Assembly: GCF_904426505.1 (NCBI RefSeq)
Contig: NZ_CAJGBN010000001.1
Coordinates: 372,001 to 436,000 of the forward strand
Source: Rubrivivax sp. A210
GTDB taxonomy: Bacteria; Pseudomonadota; Gammaproteobacteria; Burkholderiales; Burkholderiaceae_C
Direction: 5' to 3'
DNA: 64,000 bases
Numbering within the stretch: position 1 is the stretch's first letter; every line of letters begins with the position of its first letter. The notes beneath the pieces are model-generated. The model had not been told where the DNA came from and searched no databases. It saw only the letters and a list, made by a program, of their open reading frames with translations. This document shows, in pieces, positions 56,975 through 64,000 of the stretch. A program made the position numbers and the translations under genes.

Positions 56975-57442
56975 CTACTCATCGAACGTCAGCCCCCGGC
57001 CCGTCTGGTACTCATAGCCCAAGCCCGAGGCCGGCGGTAGCAGCCGGTTCAGGCGGTGCCGGGTGCGGTGGTGCCAAGCGGCCAGGCCTTCCCAGCCGAC
57101 CGGCGGGCTGCCCGCCCACGCGAGCACGACGGGCGAGGGGTAGCGGCCTATCTCAACGCCGTACATGCCGGCGTCGAGCACAAGCTCACTGGATGCCGCC
57201 GGGCAGATGCTGATGCGCTCCAGTTCACCCATGATCGTCTTGAAGTCGGCCGGGGGCAGCGCGGCTTCACTCACTTCCGGCCCCAGCGCCCCTGGAGGCG
57301 TTACCTCAAGGTCGAGAGTGCGCCGCACCACGTGGCTGCGCGCTGCCGTGATGACTGACCACGTGTAAGGCGAGGCTAGTGGAGAGCTGTGCCACAGCCG
57401 CAGTACGGGCGGCTGGTCACGGTGGGCGTCGGGGAGTTGCAT
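56975..57442 (-). CDS. hypothetical protein upstream of hsdM
   Basis: A 155-residue soluble protein (starting MQLPDAHRDQPPVLRLWHSSP) of no recognised family. It has typical high-GC codon usage and a plausible globular sequence with several Trp residues. An in-frame ATG at 57451 is an alternative start. It is on the same strand as the restriction operon and ends 152 bases before hsdM, so it may be its leader gene or belong to the replication module side. Confidence 0.55.
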   Translation of the reverse strand: MQLPDAHRDQPPVLRLWHSSPLASPYTWSVITAARSHVVRRTLDLEVTPPGALGPEVSEAALPPADFKTIMGELERISICPAASSELVLDAGMYGVEIGRYPSPVVLAWAGSPPVGWEGLAAWHHRTRHRLNRLLPPASGLGYEYQTGRGLTFDE

Positions 57443-57675
57443 GGGCCGCATCGTAAGCGTGGCCGGGGGCGTGGCGCCCGTGCCGGGCGGGACCCGGGGG
57501 GCATGGATTCGCTATGGAATCTAGCCCGCATCGCGCGGCGATAGGGCGCTGCGCGCTGGTGTCGCTGGGCGACCGGGACTTGCTGAGACTGCTGCGGTGG
57601 TGTTGTCTGGCGCGGCGCCTGGTGCCTCAGCCTGGGCCCCGTGGTGCTGGTCGCGCTGCGCGCACGTCAGTCCAT

Positions 57676-57692
57676 ATTTCATAATGTGAAAT
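57676..57692. promoter_or_regulatory. palindromic operator-like site in the island
   Basis: ATTTCA-TAATG-TGAAAT has perfect six-base arms. It has the same TTTCA-N5-TGAAA form as the site upstream of aceE (16468-16482). The nearest supported gene, transcribed leftward, starts 234 bases away. Confidence 0.45.
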
Positions 57693-58158
57693 TGCAGGCG
57701 CGCGGCGCGCAGGTCCAGGGGATGGGGGCGCAACACGCGCTCACTTAGCTCGCCCCCTCGGCCCCGCCCCTTTGCTCCGCAGGCCCGGTCGGGGGCAATA
57801 CCCTGCTCCGTGCGTATCCCGTCCCGGCGCGCGCCGATTAGATGGTGGCGGCCGCCCATTGCACGCAGTGGCGCTGGGCGGCAGTGATCGCCGGGACACG
57901 GGGCTCCGCGCCCATTGCCTGCCCTGCCCTGCCTCGCTACCGGCAGGGCGAAGACCCGCCTGAGACCGTCAGCAGTCCTTTCAGGGGCTGAGAGCCTTGG
58001 AGAAAGTGGTGAAAGCGCAACGAATCATTGGGGATTTCCCTTCTCCTGCCAGACTTTAACGTGCAAGCAGGTGTCGCGCGGCTAACTACAGGAGTTAACA
58101 GGACATTACACCAGACTCCTACCTGGTTACAGGGCACATCCTTTCATGTCGAATTAGC

Positions 58159-58164
58159 TAAAAT
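58159..58164 (+). promoter_or_regulatory. putative -10 of the AlpA/VapE operon
   Basis: TAAAAT in an AT-rich context (TTAGCTAAAATTAGG), about 70 bases before the AlpA-type gene. The -35 is unclear. Confidence 0.35.
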
Positions 58165-58236
58165 TAGGCTGCATTTGCAGGATGACTCGCCACGCGATAC
58201 GGTGCGGTGTCAGTCAATATTTGGAGGTCCCAGCAA

Positions 58237-58482
58237 ATGTCAGCGCGTATCCCACCGCCTCAATGCATCCAATTGCCAGCCACCGGCTATCTGCGCCTGA
58301 AGCAATTCACGCTTGACCGTGAGCATCCTCAGCTCCCCAAGCTGGTGCCCGTGTCCCCGGCCACGCTCTGGCGGATGGTCAAGAACGGCGACTTTCCCCA
58401 GCCCATCAAGCTCTTGCCCCACAACATAACGGTGTGGCGCGTCGAAGACGTTCTGCAGTGGATTGCCAAGGCGCAAGGTTGA
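58237..58482 (+). CDS. AlpA-family DNA-binding regulator (excisionase-like)
   Basis: An 81-residue MerR/AlpA-type winged helix protein. The recognition region PKLVPVSPATLWRMVKNGDFPQPIKLLPHNITVWRVEDVLQWI is the classic AlpA pattern. AlpA proteins activate integrase genes or act as excisionases in prophages and islands. ATG 58237 has a strong GGAGGT site (58223-58228). The VapE gene follows ten bases after the stop. Confidence 0.92.
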   Translation: MSARIPPPQCIQLPATGYLRLKQFTLDREHPQLPKLVPVSPATLWRMVKNGDFPQPIKLLPHNITVWRVEDVLQWIAKAQG

Positions 58483-58492
58483 AGGGCCCGCG

Positions 58493-61144
58493 ATGCAGAA
58501 CTTGACGCACGGCACATTGTTCCTGACGGAATTGACCAGTGATGGGCCAATGCTCTCCAAGCCTTGGCTTGCGGATGGGACCCTCGGCAATTACGCCCAC
58601 GCCTTCCAGTTCACGGTGCGCATTAGACGCATGCACAGCATCTCAGAGCTACACGCGGCCATCGCAGAGATGGCCCGCGACCCTCGTTGTTGCTTCATCC
58701 GCGGAGTGCCTTGCGCCCCGGTCCCCGCTGGCCGCCGCACAACCAGGCGCATTGGCCCCTTCGTGGATGGCCCCAGCCGGCTACTAACGCTGGACGTGGA
58801 CGTGCACGTGCCCGAGGGCATCGACCCGGTGGCCGACCCGCTGGCGGCCATCGAGCACTACATCGAGCACCACCTGCCCACCTGCTTCCATGGCGTGGGC
58901 TACGTCTACCAGCTCAGCGGCAGCATGGGCCACCCCTCCAAGCCCGGCCAGCTCCGGTGTCACCTGTACTACCTGATGGCCAAGCCCCTGCTGTGCGTCG
59001 AGGCCGAGGCCTGGGCCCGGCAGTGGGTGCCGGAGTGCGACCACACAGCGCACCGCATAGTGCAGGTCAACTACACCAGCGACCCGGTGCTCATGGGCCA
59101 GCAGGTAGACCCCCTGGCTGGCCGGCGCACCGGCATGGTCCAGGGCTACCTGCAGGACGAGCTGGAGCTGCCGCCGACGATGCCGGTGCCTGACCTAAGC
59201 CGGCTGCGCAGCCTGGGGGCGGCGGGGCGGCGGGCTCTGCTGGACCCCCGGGGCACGGCCGGCGTGATCGGGGCGCTGTGCCGGGCGTACCGGCCCGACC
59301 AGCTCCCCGAGCTGGTCCCGGACCTGTTCACCGCCAGCGCCAACGACCCCAGGCGCATCACGTGGCATGCCGGCGGGGGCACACCCGAGGGGGTGCGGGT
59401 GACGGATGACGGGCTGCACCTGTTCAACAGCCATCACATCGCACCGGTGCAGCACGCCTGCCATCTGTTCGATTTCATCCGCGCCCACGTCTACGGTGAC
59501 CTCGACGTGGACCTGGACCCCGATGCCCTGGCCATGGCCCCGGCGCTGGCCCCGAGCTACAAGGCCACCGAGGCCTGGGCCCGCGGGCTGCCGGCGGTGG
59601 CCACCGAGCTGGTGGGCCCCGGCGCCGCGGTGGCCGAGGTGGCCCGCATCGAGGCCCGCGAGGACAAGGCCGCCGAGGGCCAGCTATCCGAGGCCGACGA
59701 GCGCGCCGCGCGCATGGACCGGGTGCTGGCGCTGGTGGACAAGGCCGACATGGACGGCCTGGAGCTGAAGCTGGCGCGCGAGGCCAGCTGCATCGACTGG
59801 ACAGACGGCGAGCGCGCCAGGCTGGTCAAGGCCATGCAGGACCGCACCAAGGTGCTGCTGGGGGGCCGGGGGCTACCCCTGGACCAGATCAGGGCCTGGC
59901 TGGCACCGCGCGGAGCGGATGGGGAGGCGCTGTTCGCACGCCGCGGCGTTGCCGGGCAGCCGCTGGCCACACTCGAAAGCTTGGCCGCCGTGTTCGCGGC
60001 GCGCGGGTGGACCGCCCGCTACAACGTGATCGCCAAGAAGCAGGAGGTGCTGGGCGTCGAAGTCTCGGCCGACGACAGCCGAGCGAATGCGACCTTCGCG
60101 CGCGTGCAAAGCGAGTGCGCCAAGATGGGCCTTTCCATATCGCGCCCAGCCCTCAAGGCCTACCTGCTCTGTGTGTGCGGCAGCAACCCGTACAACCCAG
60201 TGGCCACCTGGATTGACTCTGCCCCGTGGGATGGCACGCCCCGGGTCGAGTTGCTGCTGGGCACGCTCACCCTGGCAGAGAGCGCCGACACCGAACTGGC
60301 GCTGACGGTGCTGCGCAAGTGGTTGATCCAGTGCGTGGCCATGGCACTCTCCGCTAAGCCCCTTCAAGCGCAGGGCGTGCTAACCCTGCTGGGGCCGCAA
60401 AACATCGGGAAGTCTCGATGGACTCAGCGGCTGTGCTGGGGCGGGCCGCCCAAGCTGGTGCTCACTGGGCGGCTCATCAAGCCCCGCGACAAGGATTCGG
60501 TGAAGACGTGCATCTCGTGCTGGATTTGCGAGATAAGCGAACTGGGCGCCACGGTGCGCAAGGCCGACCGGTACGCGCTCAAGGCGTTCATCACACAGGA
60601 TGTGGACGCCATCCGCCTGCCCTATGCCGCCGAGGATTCCGAGTTCCAGCGCCGCACCTGCTTCGTGGCGTCGGTGAACGATGAGGAATTCCTCAACGAT
60701 GAGACGGGCAACAGCCGCTTCTGGATCATGCCGGTAACGGCCTGCGACGCGGACCACGACATCGACATGCAACAGGTCTGGGCCGAGATGGCGGCTGCCT
60801 GGCGCGGGGGCGAGGCGCACTACCTGGAGCAGCAAGACATGCGCCGCGTGAACACCGCCATCGAGCGCCACCAGGTGGGAAATCCGATACAGGAGGCCAT
60901 CTCTAGTTGCTTCGCCTGGCCCGAGCTGCCGGCCGGCCAGCACACCTACAACACCTCCCACACCTCGGATTGGACTTCCATGAGCTGCACGGCGATATTG
61001 AAAGTGTGCGGATACCGCACGCCGAGCAAGGCAGACACCACCAGCGCGGGCCGGGCGCTGCGGCGCCTGGGGGCCAGGCAGTCCTCGAAATGGCGCGAAT
61101 GGATGGTGCCTGCGCGGCGAGCGGGCTTCGCCGAGGAGGGCTAG
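58493..61144 (+). CDS. VapE-type primase/helicase protein
   Basis: An 883-residue two-part protein. The N-terminal half (about 60-330) resembles replication-type primases of satellites and islands (TLDVDVHVPEGIDPVADPL, SGSMGHPSKPGQLRCHLYYLMAKPL). The C-terminal half (about 540-790) is a virulence-associated-E SF3-like ATPase with PYNPVATWIDSAPWDGTPRVE, Walker A LLGPQNIGKSRW, the ISELGATVRKADRYALKAFITQDVDAIRLPY block and RTCFVASVNDEEFLNDETGNSRFWIMPV. It probably supports replication of the excised element. The start 58493 is preferred; an in-frame ATG at 58463 overlaps alpA. An AT-rich inverted-repeat block follows, fitting an origin. Confidence 0.88.
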   Translation: MQNLTHGTLFLTELTSDGPMLSKPWLADGTLGNYAHAFQFTVRIRRMHSISELHAAIAEMARDPRCCFIRGVPCAPVPAGRRTTRRIGPFVDGPSRLLTLDVDVHVPEGIDPVADPLAAIEHYIEHHLPTCFHGVGYVYQLSGSMGHPSKPGQLRCHLYYLMAKPLLCVEAEAWARQWVPECDHTAHRIVQVNYTSDPVLMGQQVDPLAGRRTGMVQGYLQDELELPPTMPVPDLSRLRSLGAAGRRALLDPRGTAGVIGALCRAYRPDQLPELVPDLFTASANDPRRITWHAGGGTPEGVRVTDDGLHLFNSHHIAPVQHACHLFDFIRAHVYGDLDVDLDPDALAMAPALAPSYKATEAWARGLPAVATELVGPGAAVAEVARIEAREDKAAEGQLSEADERAARMDRVLALVDKADMDGLELKLAREASCIDWTDGERARLVKAMQDRTKVLLGGRGLPLDQIRAWLAPRGADGEALFARRGVAGQPLATLESLAAVFAARGWTARYNVIAKKQEVLGVEVSADDSRANATFARVQSECAKMGLSISRPALKAYLLCVCGSNPYNPVATWIDSAPWDGTPRVELLLGTLTLAESADTELALTVLRKWLIQCVAMALSAKPLQAQGVLTLLGPQNIGKSRWTQRLCWGGPPKLVLTGRLIKPRDKDSVKTCISCWICEISELGATVRKADRYALKAFITQDVDAIRLPYAAEDSEFQRRTCFVASVNDEEFLNDETGNSRFWIMPVTACDADHDIDMQQVWAEMAAAWRGGEAHYLEQQDMRRVNTAIERHQVGNPIQEAISSCFAWPELPAGQHTYNTSHTSDWTSMSCTAILKVCGYRTPSKADTTSAGRALRRLGARQSSKWREWMVPARRAGFAEEG

Positions 61145-61651
61145 CACTCCTCGGCGACGGATTTCACTGTAAGGGATAACCCTTGGCTGTTGTTGTAAGT
61201 TGTTGACCTGCAACCATTTTCACGCTCTTCACTCCTTCAACACTTCTTTCTCTATGTAGTAGGAGGGGGATATATATTGAGATGGTAGGGTATACCCCAT
61301 ATTTAACAGTTCCTATATATATCTCCTATAGGGTTGGGGAACGCTCCCGTGGTGGTGTGGAGTGAAGTGTTTGAGGGCGTTCTTTGAGGGGTCTGAGACA
61401 CGCGCGAGTTTGTAATCGAGAAGCACTTTGTAGACGGGGCCACCAGGCTGGGCGGCGAGGCCAACAAGGTCGGGCACAGCTCCTGGCCCGACCGGGTGGT
61501 GGTGGTGCCCGGGCGTGCACGGCTGGTCGGAACTCAAAAGGCCCGGCGAGGGGCCTAGGAAGGCCCAGGCTGCGCGAATAGCCCAGCTGCAGGGGCCAGG
61601 GGGGTGCAACGCGGGCGTTTGCGCGCCCCTGGCGCCCTGCATGGCCGCTGG
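61145..61651. other. non-coding region between VapE and integrase genes, candidate origin
   Basis: About 500 bases without a supported gene. The first half is strikingly AT-rich for this genome and contains inverted repeats nested around one centre near 61293-61297: GGAGTGAAG arms (61227-61235 and 61359-61367), TAGGAG/CTCCTA plus TATATAT runs (61260-61276 and 61314-61328), and the palindrome GGGTATACCC (61288-61297). An AT-rich unwinding region with iterated binding sites next to a primase/helicase gene is what an element replication origin looks like. The second half (61400-61651) is GC-rich with nothing recognisable. Confidence 0.6.
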
Positions 61652-63016
61652 CTAGGACGGCTCGGCGGCGGCCAGGCTCGCGACGTGCGCCGTGAACTGC
61701 GCCAGCGCGGCCCGCTTCTCTTGCATGTAGTCGTGCCGGTCGTAGTGGCGGTCCTGCACGCCCCCCAGGCCGTGCGACTGAACCTGCGCCCGCACATCCT
61801 TGCCCACGCCCAGCGCGGCCATCATGGTCTCCGCGGTGCGCCGCAAATCACGCACCTGGAAGGCCGCCGTGATGTCGCCCGCGTCGAGCAACGCGCGGAC
61901 GATTTCGGCCCCGGCATCGCTGACCGTCTTGGTGACGGTGGCCGACTTCCCGTGCGCAAACAAAGCAGTGGACTGCTTGCCTGCCGCACGGGCCACCAGC
62001 GCCTTGACAATGGCCAGCGCGTCACCTTCCAGCGGCAGCACATGCTTGCGCGGCTGCTGTCTGCGGCCCTTCGGGTCGTGCAGCACCAGGGTGTTGCTGT
62101 CAGGGTTGAAGTCTTGCAACTTCGCCCGCAGTAGCTGGGTGGTGCGCTGGCCTCCCAACAAAATGACCAGAGCGATGGCGCAGTGCGCAAGGGGCGCGTC
62201 GGTCAGCGGCTTTTCGGTGAGGTAACGCCAGAGCGCGCCCAGTTCGGCGCCACTGAGGGCGCGCTCGCGGGCCCGGCTGAAGGCCGACAACGCCGCCGTG
62301 TTGGCCACGGGGTTGGCTTCTATGCCGAAGCGCGTAAGTTCCTCCGGCGCGGTGGCGTCAAGCTCGGCCTTCAGCGCCAGCGCGTAGGCCGCGTGCAGGT
62401 ACGCGCGCAGCTTGGCGGCCGTGCGCCCGCGTCCGCTATCGACCACGCCGCGGACTAGCGCGGCCACCTGCTTGCTGGTGAGGTCACGCGCCGGCAAGAC
62501 GGCCCATTCCGTGCCCTTGACGTTCTTGCTGAAGATCGTGCGCACGTCCGTGGCGGAGACCTTGCCGGCCTGCTGCAGGTGCTTGACGTACCAATCGCAA
62601 AGCGCGCTGACGGTGTAGTCGGTTGCCAGCATCTGCTCCAGGCGTTGGCTTTCGGCCTGCTGCACACGGCTGCGGGCCTCGGCCTGGCGGGCGCTCTCGG
62701 CGGCGTCGAGATGGGCGGCCACATCGCGGCTTCCTTCGGCCCGGTGGAGGGCCGAAAGCGCGCGTGCACGCTCACGGGCCTGCTCCAGCGTGTAGCGCCC
62801 TTCCATGGGCTTCGCGGTGAACGGGCACAGTGGGATGACCTTCCTGGCCCCGTCGATGGAGTAACGGTAGTACCAGAGCTTGGAACCAGTGCTGGACACC
62901 CGCAGCACAAGGCGGCCGCCGCCACGGGTGCCGTCGTTGTCGCTGAGGTAGTAGTCGTCGGCCCCGGGCTTAGCGCGGTCGATGGCCAGTGCGGTCAGTC
63001 TGCTGCCAGTGGCCAT
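61652..63016 (-). CDS. int: tyrosine integrase of the island
   Basis: A 454-residue P4-type tyrosine recombinase. The N-terminal DUF4102-like arm-binding domain (about 1-95, DYYLSDNDGTRGGGRLVLRV) and a SAM-like core-binding domain (about 130-235) precede the catalytic domain. There Arg is in LLGGQRTTQLLRA, Arg in VRDLRRTAETMM (with Val-Arg in place of the usual His-Asp start of the HxLRRT motif), and QSHGLGGVQDRHYDRHDYM supplies His and the nucleophile Tyr. It begins 160 bases left of attR, with a candidate arm site (63020-63046) directly upstream of its ATG, which could let the protein repress its own gene. Confidence 0.94.
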   Translation of the reverse strand: MATGSRLTALAIDRAKPGADDYYLSDNDGTRGGGRLVLRVSSTGSKLWYYRYSIDGARKVIPLCPFTAKPMEGRYTLEQARERARALSALHRAEGSRDVAAHLDAAESARQAEARSRVQQAESQRLEQMLATDYTVSALCDWYVKHLQQAGKVSATDVRTIFSKNVKGTEWAVLPARDLTSKQVAALVRGVVDSGRGRTAAKLRAYLHAAYALALKAELDATAPEELTRFGIEANPVANTAALSAFSRARERALSGAELGALWRYLTEKPLTDAPLAHCAIALVILLGGQRTTQLLRAKLQDFNPDSNTLVLHDPKGRRQQPRKHVLPLEGDALAIVKALVARAAGKQSTALFAHGKSATVTKTVSDAGAEIVRALLDAGDITAAFQVRDLRRTAETMMAALGVGKDVRAQVQSHGLGGVQDRHYDRHDYMQEKRAALAQFTAHVASLAAAEPS

Positions 63017-63019
63017 CCC

Positions 63020-63046
63020 GTTGCCTTTACGTTGCCGTTATGCGGC
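63020..63046 (+). repeat. right candidate integrase arm site
   Basis: CGTTGCC, TTTA, then CGTTGCCGTTATGCGG; the counterpart of 43171-43197 in the same orientation. It starts four bases upstream of the integrase ATG and ends 129 bases before attR. Confidence 0.65.
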
Positions 63047-63175
63047 AAGATTGGCAGAGATGCCGTGAGACGTCAAGAGACGGCGAACCGCGATGCCTAA
63101 CGTTTAATCTAATCAAATCAACAGCTTACGTAGTCACCGCAAAGTGTCCTGTAAACCAGAGTCTGTAGAGTTCAA

Positions 63176-63223
63176 GGACTGTTAATCCGTAGGTCCCTGG
63201 TTCGAGCCCAGGTCGGGGAGCCA
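63176..63223 (+). repeat. attR, tRNA-Asn 3' end copy
   Basis: Second copy of the 48-base repeat, identical to 43056-43103. The 5' half of the tRNA is absent, so it is not a functional tRNA. It marks the right end of the island and possibly the left end of a further element. Confidence 0.95.
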
Positions 63224-63233
63224 TAGGTGTACA

Positions 63234-63263
63234 GGGGCTCGCATGCATGTGCATGCGGGCCCC
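63234..63263. repeat. perfect long hairpin beyond attR
   Basis: GGGGC-T-CGCATGCA (63234-63247) pairs with TGCATGCG-G-GCCCC (63250-63263) with a two-base loop; the only departure is one T-G pair. No T run follows, so it is not a standard terminator. It could be a recombination, transfer or regulatory structure of the ParA-bearing region. Confidence 0.6.
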
Positions 63264-63364
63264 GCAAAGGCACCTAATGTCTTGGGGAATTCGCGAGTTC
63301 TTTGATGGCGTAGCAAGCGCCTCCTGCACCTCCACGCACCGTGTTTCACGGATCGGAGGAAGCA

Positions 63365-64000
63365 GTGATACGGACTTTCGCGGCTCTGAACAGCAAAGGT
63401 GGCGTCGGCAAGACGACGCTGCTCGCAAACATTGGTGGATTGCTCGCCGACATGGGTGCCCGCACCCTGCTCGTCGACGCCGACCCGCAGCCCAGCCTGA
63501 CCAAATACTTTGACCTCGGCTACGAGGCCCCACAGGGCCTGGTCGAGGTAGTCACGGGCGGCACGGTCACGCACCTGTCGATCTCCCGGACGTCGATCGC
63601 CAACCTCGACCTCATACGGTCCAACGACGGCGAGGCCCAGCTGCAGCACTGGCTGCACGGTCGCGATGACCGCAGAGTGCGCCTGGCGAGGGCGCTCAAC
63701 AACCCCTACGTCCGCGATCACTACGACTACGTCCTGATCGACACCCAGGGCGCCATCGGCCCCCTGCAAACCGCGGCCGCCTTCGCGGCCGACACCCTGA
63801 TCTCGCCGCTGCCGCCCGACACGCCCAGCATCCGCGAGTTCCGCAGTGGCACGCTGCGCGTCCTGCAGCGCCTGGAGCACGACGAGAACGAGCCGCGCGC
63901 CGAGCTGGCGCCCATCCAGGCCGTCATCTGCCGCTACGACTACTCCCGCAACGCCAAGTCGCTGCTCTCGGCACTGCGCAGCGAGTTCGGCGAGCGCGAC
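63365..64000 (+). CDS. parA: ParA-family ATPase, N-terminal part (runs off the window)
   Basis: 212 codons are visible and the frame is open at the right edge. The deviant Walker A NSKGGVGKTTLLANIG lies at 9-24, the switch/Walker A' region is LLVDADPQPSLTKYF, and Walker B is YDYVLIDTQGAIG. The start is GTG 63365, five bases after GGAGGA (63355-63360), giving MIRTFAALNSKGG. ParA partitions or stabilises mobile DNA; this subtype is typically the first gene inside tRNA-integrated ICEs of the clc/PAGI kind. Its place 142 bases from attR suggests a second element. Confidence 0.9.
   Translation, partial: MIRTFAALNSKGGVGKTTLLANIGGLLADMGARTLLVDADPQPSLTKYFDLGYEAPQGLVEVVTGGTVTHLSISRTSIANLDLIRSNDGEAQLQHWLHGRDDRRVRLARALNNPYVRDHYDYVLIDTQGAIGPLQTAAAFAADTLISPLPPDTPSIREFRSGTLRVLQRLEHDENEPRAELAPIQAVICRYDYSRNAKSLLSALRSEFGERD

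Larger units (their letters stand above)
57452..58236. other. intergenic region between restriction and replication modules
   Basis: About 785 bases without a gene I can support; short frames such as minus 57521-57859 and 57937-58137 lack homology and clear start signals. It holds a 17-base operator-like palindrome at 57676-57692, and in its right third an AT-richer stretch (58030-58230) carrying a possible promoter for the AlpA gene. Confidence 0.5.

Noticed and set aside
61313..61642. Small ORFs on both strands between the VapE and integrase genes
   Set aside because: They have no homology, inconsistent codon usage, and lie across the inverted-repeat region, which is better explained as non-coding.
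63176..63223. Second tRNA-Asn gene
   Set aside because: Only the part from the anticodon stem to CCA is present; the acceptor 5' strand and D-arm are missing. It is the attR copy.

Overview
The window is high-GC DNA from a betaproteobacterium, most likely Burkholderiales. The evidence is a phasin gene with paired PhaR-type operators, a pyruvate dehydrogenase operon whose E3 carries its own lipoyl domain, a betaproteobacterial proteasome homologue (BPH), an APS-reductase-type sulfate assimilation operon, and the general gene style. No rRNA or CRISPR array is present.

Core chromosome, 1-43103. Glycogen breakdown comes first (glgP end, glgX, malQ). Next are two overlapping sensory genes, a CheB-CheR-PAS hybrid and a PAS-GGDEF-EAL protein. 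On the minus strand aceE-aceF-BPH-lpdA encodes pyruvate dehydrogenase with a proteasome-like peptidase inserted between E2 and E3. It diverges from a PAS histidine kinase and FixJ-type regulator across a palindrome-rich gap. Housekeeping genes follow: folD, an M3 oligopeptidase, a DUF4124-glutaredoxin protein, and then minus-strand MFS, rmuC, 2-hydroxyacid dehydrogenase, NhaD-like antiporter, nitroreductase, thioesterase and HDAC-like deacetylase. A phasin gene is divergent from the deacetylase, and a patatin lipoprotein follows. A tight operon (TauE-cysI-DUF934-cysH-cysD-cysN-SUMT) makes sulfide from sulfate via APS. Directly behind it are a 7Fe ferredoxin and a ferredoxin-NADP reductase that could feed electrons to CysI, since no cysJ is seen. 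A TPP riboswitch precedes a TonB-dependent receptor, probably a thiamin-compound importer. The section ends at tRNA-Asn.

Genomic island, 43056-63223. A 48-bp direct repeat of the tRNA-Asn 3' end bounds a 20-kb integrative element. The integrase gene lies beside the right end, and near-identical candidate arm sites lie inside both ends. The island holds (i) an integron-style cassette array without an integron integrase (two full attC sites, two partial ones, three low-GC cassette genes, one an OLD-like AAA ATPase that may be a defence gene); (ii) a minus-strand type I restriction-modification operon (hsdM, hsdS, an AlbA-type ATP-binding protein, hsdR, a YgjP-type metallopeptidase and a small HNH ORF); (iii) an AlpA-type regulator and a VapE-type primase/helicase; (iv) an AT-rich block of concentric inverted repeats, a candidate replication origin; and (v) the tyrosine integrase.

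Right edge, 63224-64000. Immediately beyond the right att copy a ParA gene begins and runs off the window. ParA next to a tRNA att site is typical of large ICEs, so a second element is probably stacked in tandem at the same tRNA.
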